Shown: piece by piece, positions 52,633 through 64,000 of the stretch
Position numbering within the stretch: the first letter of the stretch is position 1
How the letters are laid out: each line of letters begins with the position of its first letter
Assembly: GCA_963693365.1 (NCBI GenBank)
Contig: CAVNZM010000010.1
Span: 868,001 to 932,000 of the forward strand
Reading direction: 5' to 3'
DNA length: 64,000 nt
Source of the DNA: Amoebidium appalachense
Lineage: Eukaryota > Ichthyosporea
Program-made: the position numbers and the translations under genes
The notes under the pieces: model-generated
Told to the model about the DNA's origin: nothing
What the model saw: only the letters and a program-made list of their open reading frames with translations
Database searches by the model: none

Positions 52633-52715
52633 CGGCGGGGAACGGAGAGCACTTACACAGCACAGAGCAGCACCAGCAGCGCCGTCAAAAAAAATAGCGT
52701 TTTTTGTTTCGCCAT
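38678..52715 (-). CDS. SLC39A7: ZIP zinc transporter, ZIP7/KE4-like (SLC39A7 family)
   Basis: Thirteen minus-strand exons join in phase to 489 residues: 52657-52715, 50957-51436, 49393-49509, 48423-48519, 47315-47380, 46488-46611, 45882-45970, 45185-45313, 43722-43781, 42330-42378, 40980-41071, 40076-40126 and 38678-38734 (TGA stop). The ATG sits in a CACCATGG context and begins a signal peptide ([20 protein letters not shown]). Residues about 21-180 are a huge His/Asp/Gly-rich segment of [14 protein letters not shown] repeats. Transmembrane helices follow, with a second and third His-rich loop and a Lys/Glu-rich loop. Zinc-site motifs are complete: [12 protein letters not shown] (residues about 357-368) and HEVPHEIGD (about 386-394), the latter split over two exons, then TAGGFIYIA. 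Animal ZIP7 and yeast/plant KE4 proteins release zinc from endoplasmic reticulum or Golgi into the cytosol; that role is inferred. The last intron carries three tRNA genes. It shares a repeat-free divergent promoter with the BTB gene. Confidence 0.96.
39220..39304 (-). tRNA. tRNA-Tyr (GTA), with 11-base intron
   Basis: Read on the minus strand the gene starts TCCGCTGATAGCTCAGTTGG and has a GTA anticodon after CT in the loop. It contains the T-arm GGTTCGATTCC and ends GGCGGA. The 7-bp acceptor stem pairs fully, with one T-G wobble. An 11-base intron follows the base next to the anticodon, the usual position in eukaryotic tRNA-Tyr. A run of six T follows as a polymerase III terminator. It lies in the last intron of the ZIP gene, same strand. 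Confidence 0.95.
39460..39544 (-). tRNA. tRNA-Tyr (GTA), with 11-base intron, altered first base
   Basis: Identical to the copy at 39220-39304 over the whole body except that the first base on the minus strand is C, which cannot pair with the terminal A of the acceptor stem. A run of seven T lies just downstream. It is probably still transcribed because the internal A and B boxes are intact, but end processing could be less efficient. Confidence 0.93.
39753..39838 (-). tRNA. tRNA-Tyr (GTA), with 12-base intron
   Basis: Same sequence as the first copy except for one extra T in the intron (TTT instead of TT), making the intron 12 bases. The acceptor stem is complete and a T-rich run follows after CTTCCC. 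It is the promoter-proximal member of the three-gene cluster inside the last ZIP intron. Confidence 0.94.
40144..40240. repeat. ACGTGT repeats and (GT)n in ZIP intron
   Basis: Four to five copies of 'gtacgt' precede a (GT)n array. Intronic, between ZIP exons 11 and 12. Confidence 0.9.
40651..40960 (-). repeat. dispersed element, near-full-length sense copy in ZIP intron
   Basis: On the minus strand it runs from the 'ctgctgcaacttgaaccc' end, through a tRNA-like part and the 'tgaggatgggctctgc' and 'cgtactttatgacgcatt' modules, into a long C tract (G tract at 40617-40650 on the plus strand). About 300 bases are nearly the same as 44355-44655. It abuts ZIP exon 11, which starts within 20 bases of its end. 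Confidence 0.85.
41074..41680. repeat. satellite-like tandem repeat in ZIP intron
   Basis: Some ten copies of a composite unit built from 'gtgtgcacacacatggtgag', 'gtactgtttgcatatctcat' and 'gcattatgaagtactg' follow each other directly after ZIP exon 11. Unit length alternates, because the 'gtgtgcac...catggtgaggtact' half is sometimes repeated alone, giving steps of about 26-28 and 54-56 bases. Confidence 0.9.
41738..42135. repeat. A+T-rich element with perfect 13-bp inverted arms
   Basis: At 41935-41968 arms of 13 bases (AAAAGATATACTA and its complement) flank an 8-base loop. Motifs of the TAGTATATAATGAGTATAT kind surround it and recur at 3180-3520, and a GC-rich island (about 41840-41910) lies inside. 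It may be a small non-autonomous transposon; no terminal inverted repeat or target duplication was established. Confidence 0.4.
42989..43023. repeat. poly-T tract
   Basis: About 35 T in a row on the plus strand, that is poly-A on the sense strand of the ZIP gene, within an intron. Confidence 0.95.
43176..43277. repeat. perfect tandem duplication, unit 51 bases
   Basis: Two directly adjacent identical copies of a unit starting 'gtgggtttccgaaatgattg' and ending 'catgcaatatgacgc'. This is a recent local duplication within a ZIP intron. Confidence 0.9.
43370..43670 (-). repeat. dispersed-element variants in ZIP intron
   Basis: A short variant at 43370-43460 and a second-type copy at 43497-43665. 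The second type shares a 'cttgaacagagcccat' plus 'atcagggggttcctag' module with 37924-38115. Both are preceded on the plus strand by a G tract and are sense-oriented to the ZIP gene. Confidence 0.65.
44355..44655 (-). repeat. dispersed element, near-full-length sense copy in ZIP intron
   Basis: Close copy of 40651-40960. On the minus strand the part at 44480-44536 begins ACAGTA and ends TACTGT. It contains CTGAGTTGGG, similar to a tRNA A box, and GGGTCGAAACTC, similar to a B box, about 20 bases later. The end facing the exon side downstream carries a C tract (G tract at 44335-44353 on the plus strand). Confidence 0.85.
44815..45150 (-). repeat. two further dispersed-element copies
   Basis: A variant copy at about 44815-44945 (with 'gcaggacacatgcaacggc') and a standard copy at 45005-45148. 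Each has a G tract at its plus-strand left edge (44680-44810 with interruptions, and 44979-45004). Sense-oriented to the ZIP gene. Confidence 0.8.
45550..45881. repeat. (CA)n with a 28-base minisatellite
   Basis: At about 45626-45750 a unit 'acacccgcacacacacatac' plus AAACACAC recurs four to five times. The rest is (CA)n and (CG)n. It ends exactly at the donor of ZIP exon 7. Confidence 0.9.
46422..47260. repeat. (AT)n, G tracts, element copies and (GT)n in ZIP intron
   Basis: (AT)n at 46422-46455 next to a G tract, G tracts near 46660-46686 and 46759-46785, element copies at about 46797-46930 and 47035-47150, and (GT)n of about 85 bases at 47169-47254. Confidence 0.85.
47635..47787 (-). repeat. 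truncated dispersed element with adjoining T and G tracts
   Basis: An element copy lies at about 47635-47725, its G tract at 47581-47633. It is followed by 30 T and then 30 G. T-then-G tract pairs also occur at 48796-48872 and 22976-23038. Confidence 0.8.
48796..49165 (-). repeat. dispersed element, long diverged copy in ZIP intron
   Basis: A T tract (about 48796-48840) and G tract (48841-48872) precede a copy running to about 49165. It includes the 'agcagagcccatcctcag' module and a diverged tRNA-like part with GGGTCGAAACTG and CTGAGTTGGAGCG on the minus strand. The left half matches the sense copy in the Myb gene at 26875. Confidence 0.8.
49535..50520. repeat. G-rich and GT-rich intron of the ZIP gene
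   Basis: Element fragment at about 49540-49612, G tract of about 40 bases at 49810-49850, GT-rich 49970-50140, G tracts at 50141-50162 and 50474-50497. No exon is seen between 49509 and 50957. Confidence 0.85.
50700..50948. repeat. (CA)n and C tract, ZIP intron
   Basis: Two (CA)n arrays at about 50725-50790 (interrupted by a C tract at 50752-50770) and 50866-50945, just below the donor of the His-rich exon. Confidence 0.9.
51571..51685 (-). repeat. dispersed element copy in first ZIP intron
   Basis: Standard short copy with 'gaatgcgtcataaagtacg' and 'cataataagcagagct', G tract at 51561-51570 on its left. Sense-oriented. Confidence 0.85.
51686..52656. repeat. G-rich first intron of the ZIP gene
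   Basis: Purine-rich 51686-51990, then unique 52000-52440, then G-rich 52450-52560 and a G tract of about 62 bases at 52571-52632 that ends 25 bases from the donor of exon 1. Confidence 0.85.
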
Positions 52716-53373
52716 GGTGGTGTTCCGGACAATAAAACACGTGTGTGTGTGTGCACCAAAACAGGTGCCGGAACATAGAGGTTTGTCTCAAATTCCTTTG
52801 ATCGATCGAACACAGGAATGTGGTAACTATGAAGGTTGAATGTTGGCAAACCAATACAAAATTGTTTTGGCACTCTCATGTTAGCTATATATGGGTACAC
52901 TATCGGACTGTTGATTGGTTAACTTAAATGATGTACGCTTGGATCCGGAATTGAATTCGTTGTTTGACAGCTCTCGTTCAAAGTTTCGGTGAGGCCCCAG
53001 TACGCGGTATGCATACGTAGCTACTACATATAGAACTGTAGCTCCTAAGATTATTTTTGAAGAATCTGGAGTCACCAACTGGCGCGCTGAAGCAGCGTTT
53101 CGGAAGCAACTTCGACCATTCCGTGCCTTGAGCAGATCAGTTATAACAGCGTAAACCAAGGAGCTGTCGGGGCGACCCACGTTTCTTTTCGTTTTCGTAA
53201 AGTTTTTACATCAGGTTGTGTGGCATATATGCAATCGGGTGCCAGGCACCACGCCAACAGTGCTTCGCCCAACACGACGACAACAAAACTACACAACTAT
53301 AGACAACTTTAACAATTATTTCCACCCTCTATAGAGTGATTTGGGATTCAACGGTTCGCAGGCACCGGTTGCA
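52716..53373. promoter_or_regulatory. divergent spacer between ZIP and BTB genes
   Basis: 658 bases of repeat-free sequence between the minus-strand ATG at 52715 and the plus-strand ATG at 53374. It must hold both promoters and leaders. No individual element is assigned. The absence of tracts contrasts sharply with the introns on both sides. Confidence 0.6.
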
Positions 53374-53685
53374 ATGGTAGGTGGTGAGGACGGTGACCCG
53401 GCGAAGAAGATGACGGATGCGGAGCTCCTAGCCGACTGCCTGGCGCTGCAGCACAATGGGGGTGACGTGCTGGCACGTGCTGTGGAACTGACGAAGGAGA
53501 TATGTGCACGCGCAGAGGCACAGAGGGAGGAGGCGAAGAGGTTGGAGGGGGAGTGGGCACAGCTGAAGCAGGAAAGGTGTGTTTTTCAAAACAGCGGGGT
53601 GTTGGTGGAGGGAGAGTGGGAGGGGTGAGGGAAGGGTCTGAGTGAGCTTCGAATATGAAGTTAGAGAAGAGGTGTGGGAGGGGGA

Positions 53686-53733
<48 letters not shown>

Positions 53734-54574
53734 GGGAGGGGGAGGTTGTGCTTCAGAGTGCCTGCTGCTTTTTTAAAGAGGAAAGAATAGGGGAGCAGCC
53801 ATTGAGTGGGGAAAGGAGTGGAAAGGAGCAGAAATTTTAATGCCTTTGAAAAGGGATCCTGCTGTCTATGTTTTTCTTATGGCTTTGCTGGATTGGTTTA
53901 GCACGAACACCTCCCCTAGCTAGGTGCATCTGTCTCTCCCTCATCCCCCCCCCCCCCCCCCCCCCCCCCCCTAACCCCACACCCCCTCCCCCCCCCTGGA
54001 AGCTGGTAGAACTTTAGCAACCGCTTTTTATGATGTTCGCAACCTTTTCGCTATACGCTGCTAACAGGGACCCCTGTTTGGCAGAGAGAGGTTTGCGTTG
54101 GAGCGTGCAGCCGTCGGGCAACTGAACGCACAGGGAAGCGATCGTGTCGTTCTTGACATTGGGGTGAAAACGTACACCACCACCCGCCAAACTCTTGGTG
54201 CCTTCCCCACGTCCATGCTTGCAGCCTGGTTTAGTGGCCGTCACGCCATACAGACACGCGAAGATGGAACGGTGTTTATCGCTCGCTCGCCTGTCCTTTT
54301 TGACTACGGTTTGGACTTTCTACGCACGGCAGGCGAGTGCCCACTTTTCTTCTCGGAGGAAAACGGCAAGGAACGATGGAGAGCGGAGTTTGATTTCTAC
54401 GGAATCCCTTGGCCGGAGGAACCCATTCCAGACGTGCTGGATGCTTTACAAGGGCGGCTTGACTGTGTGGAGATGGATGCCGGTGTGGCGAGTCACGTTC
54501 TTCTGGAAGCAGATGTTGCCTGTGGCTCGCTTCTAACAAAGGCGTATAATTCCAGTGGTCTACCATGGTCGTGA
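53374..54574 (+). CDS. coiled coil plus KCTD-type BTB domain protein
   Basis: Two exons, 53374-53576 and 54085-54574, join in phase to 230 residues and end at a TGA. Residues about 15-85 are a charged heptad-rich helix (TKEICARAEAQREEAKRLEG). Residues about 87-180 form a tetramerisation-type BTB domain (VVLDIGVKTYTTTRQTL, SMLAAWFSGRHAIQ, VFIARSPVLFDYGLDFLR, and a closing FDFYGIPWP). Proteins of this family form oligomers and often act as cullin-3 adaptors or scaffolds. KCTD3 and SHKBP1 combine this domain with WD repeats, and the sequence just downstream encodes a propeller in another frame. The intron contains G and C tracts (53699-53732, 53947-53971). The true product is probably longer or the gene is damaged. 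Confidence 0.8.
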
Positions 54575-55435
54575 ACCTTTGGGATGTGACCACAGGATAA
54601 AGAATCGGGAACTCGCTTTTAGACGAATCAGGGCAAGGAACAATAATCACGTGCACCCTGTCTTCAGACGGAAAGCTTGCGGTCGCTGCGCCCAGAACAT
54701 AAATGTCAGCGGATGCCAAGGACATTGTTGTTTTTCGAACGAGTAACGGAACCCGAGCTGCCACAATCCCATGCATTAGAACAACTGACAATTCCATTCT
54801 TCTCGGTAACAACGACACTATTGTTGCCGTCACCGGTAACAACGAAGATGTTCTCATTGCCTACAGCATCACGACGGGCCAACGTTCATGGTCTCTAAAC
54901 CTACCCCCGACCGGAAGGTTAATGAGTATTTCCCCAAAAAGACAACTCAGATTGTTTTTTAGTCCGAATAATGCAAGCAGCTCACAAGTTTATTTTTTAT
55001 GTTTATGACGCTGCAGGCAAGCTAGTGTATGATGCTGGTAGGGTCGATGGCGGAGAAATTTGCACAGCTACCTGTCTTGTGGGTAAGGAGCTACGTGTGG
55101 TGTGTGGAATGAAGGATGGAGAGGACCGCAGCAAAATGACCGCGTACATCACGCGATGGGACGAATCTGGTGTTCGGCTCTTGGACCGATGCCTCCTCCC
55201 CATCTCCCAGAGTAAACAAGGAACATGGGTTTGGTTGACGTTTCCCAACCCCCACTCTGTAGCTGTGCCCAAGAAAGTTTCTGTTGTGTTGGATTTTCCT
55301 GCGTATTGGGCTGGGGTGAGGTATTGCGTATGCGAAGGGGCGATGGTGATGGTGCAGGGAGCCGATCGAAAGTTAAGGGTTTGGAGCGCAGGGGGGGAGA
55401 GCTCGAAGAAGCGCAGACGCACGGGGGAGTAGATG
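54555..55435 (+). pseudogene. beta-propeller (WD-like) continuation of the BTB gene, frame broken
   Basis: From about 54555 a second frame encodes WD-type peptides: MVVNLWDVTTG, CTLSSDGKLAVAAP, DIVVFRTSNGTRA, VLIAYSITTGQRSW. After a further shift near 54992-54997 (six T where five would keep frame) come YVYDAAGKLVYDAG, YITRWDESGVRLLD and DRKLRVWSAGG, with a TAG stop and a basic tail (SKKRRRTGE). Relative to the BTB frame there is a -1 shift near 54555-54567, in-frame TAA codons at 54598-54600 and 54700-54702, and the +1 shift. The peptides fit the architecture of KCTD3-like BTB-propeller proteins. Either this is a decaying gene, or the assembly has small errors, or TAA is not a stop here; the first is simplest. 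Confidence 0.7.
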
Positions 55436-55812
55436 GTTTGCAGGTAGTGCCATGTGGATGCCTATTGTAGGTTTGACTGAAATTTCGGTATGTGTTTTTT
55501 AATTAACTTGTGCGGAGCTCTAGATCTTGAAGTGTTGTTGGCCTGGTGCGGCACGTGATCATGATCACAGCCTCGTGTACGTATACATATCGGATCGGTT
55601 TTTTATAATATATCTCTTTTAATACACATGCACACACACACACACATACATATTAACATGTGCACACATGTACACACACACACACACCGTGTGCATCACC
55701 CCCACCAACCTCCATGGATCACCACCACCATCTTTATGGCCCTAACAAAGGTTGTGTTTGTACATGTGGTGTCAGGTTGTTTGTGTCTTTTCCGGGGGGA
55801 GGGGGAAGGGGG

Positions 55813-55864
<52 letters not shown>

Positions 55865-56413
55865 GGGAGGAAGAGGGGGGCAGGGGCACACAACACCTGT
55901 AGAGGACACATCTTTTATTTCAGCCTTTCCGTACCAACCGAAGGGTTTCCACATCAATAGCAATACCTTAGTTACAGTGAATCTATATATGGATACATCA
56001 TACCCAATTATGGATACAGCATATCCAAATATGGATACAGCATACTCAAATATAGAAACAGTGTACCCATATATGCTTACGGGGTCAGATTAGGATGTGG
56101 GAAAAATCGTTTATTTGACAGCCTCTTTTGGTATTACAAAACTACACAGAAAAGAAGGATGCTGAAACCACAAAAAACAAAAAATGGAAAGAAATAAATA
56201 CCTACATAGGGCACACGAAGAATACCACAACACCGACAATTTACATCTACGGCACCATGAGGCCTCTCCAAGCACATAAAAAGAACCAAAAACGCGAAAA
56301 TATCAAAAGCACGGGTTGTAATTACGCCATGCAGGACAAGGCTTAGTTAGCAACCCGAAACTACGCACTACATTTCACAAGCAAAATTCCCGTAATTTTG
56401 CCCTGTAAATTTC
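55436..56413. other. convergent spacer between BTB/propeller and SerRS genes
   Basis: Short (CA)n stretches near 55630-55690, a G tract of about 48 bases at 55814-55862, and at about 55985-56080 four imperfect copies of a 22-base 'tatggatacagcatatccaa' unit. The rest is unique. It should hold the 3' untranslated regions of both genes. Confidence 0.7.
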
Positions 56414-63731
<7,318 letters not shown>

Positions 63732-64000
63732 CTGCAGCAAACCAATCAAAAAATGAATAAATAAATGGTCATGGTTAGGCAACCAATCAAAGAAAAAATA
63801 ATTAAATGGTCATGATTGGCTTGCTTTCCGACTTGAGCACCCCCTCCCTAGGGGGGGGGGGGGGGGGCTCGTCTCCTGTCACCATCAAAAGACATTGACC
63901 AAAATCTCTCCCCCTCAACACGTACGTTTCTGTTCCTCTCTCGCTGCCTGTCTCTCTCTCTCCCTCCCCCACTTCCCCTCCCCTCTCCCTTCCCACCCCA
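63732..64000. other. SerRS intron running out of the window
   Basis: No exon is recognised upstream of 63731. A tandem 'ccaatcaaa...aaatggtcatg' pair lies at about 63740-63815, a G tract at 63851-63867 and CT-rich sequence to the end. Confidence 0.6.

Overview
The window is nuclear DNA of a eukaryote, most likely a unicellular one. The evidence is spliced genes with GT-AG introns, tRNA-Tyr genes carrying short introns next to the anticodon, and eukaryotic-type protein families. Introns and most spacers are packed with long homopolymers (poly-G, poly-C, poly-A/T) and with (CA)n, (GT)n, (GA)n and (CT)n arrays. Nearly all long open frames here are therefore low-complexity artefacts, and real genes had to be rebuilt exon by exon from conserved peptides, splice sites and matching phases. 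I cannot name the species. The gene set (PXK-like PX/kinase protein, SLC39A7-like zinc transporter, SHAQKYF-like Myb, KCTD-type BTB protein) would fit a protist, possibly a relative of animals, but this is inference.

Layout. 1-6.3 kb: no gene recognised; repeats and unique spacer. 6.3-18.8 kb, minus: PXK-like gene (PX domain plus degenerate kinase domain), most of its exons found. 18.8-19.8 kb: repeat-free divergent spacer. 19.8-23.2 kb, plus: small predicted single-pass membrane protein of unknown function. 23.95-33.6 kb, plus: nuclear-type protein with a coiled coil and a C-terminal Myb/SANT domain. 33.6-38.7 kb: spacer with tandem and dispersed repeats. 38.7-52.7 kb, minus: complete 13-exon ZIP zinc transporter of the ZIP7/KE4 type, with three tRNA-Tyr genes inside its last intron on the same strand. 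52.7-53.4 kb: repeat-free divergent spacer. 53.4-55.4 kb, plus: KCTD-type BTB gene followed by a beta-propeller region broken by frameshifts and two TAA codons. 56.4-64 kb, minus: cytosolic seryl-tRNA synthetase, 3' part only, its N-terminus lying beyond the window.

The genes do not form one pathway. Two links are plausible: the tRNA-Tyr genes and seryl-tRNA synthetase both serve translation, and the paired divergent promoters (PXK/membrane protein, ZIP/BTB) may co-regulate their neighbours.

The most unusual signal is a dispersed element family in introns and near genes. Each well-preserved copy ends in a long C tract when read in the direction of the host gene, and has a tRNA-like internal box pair. 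All copies I could orient inside introns lie in the sense direction of the host gene. This, and the wider tendency of sense strands to carry C, CT and CA tracts, is the main candidate for something undescribed.
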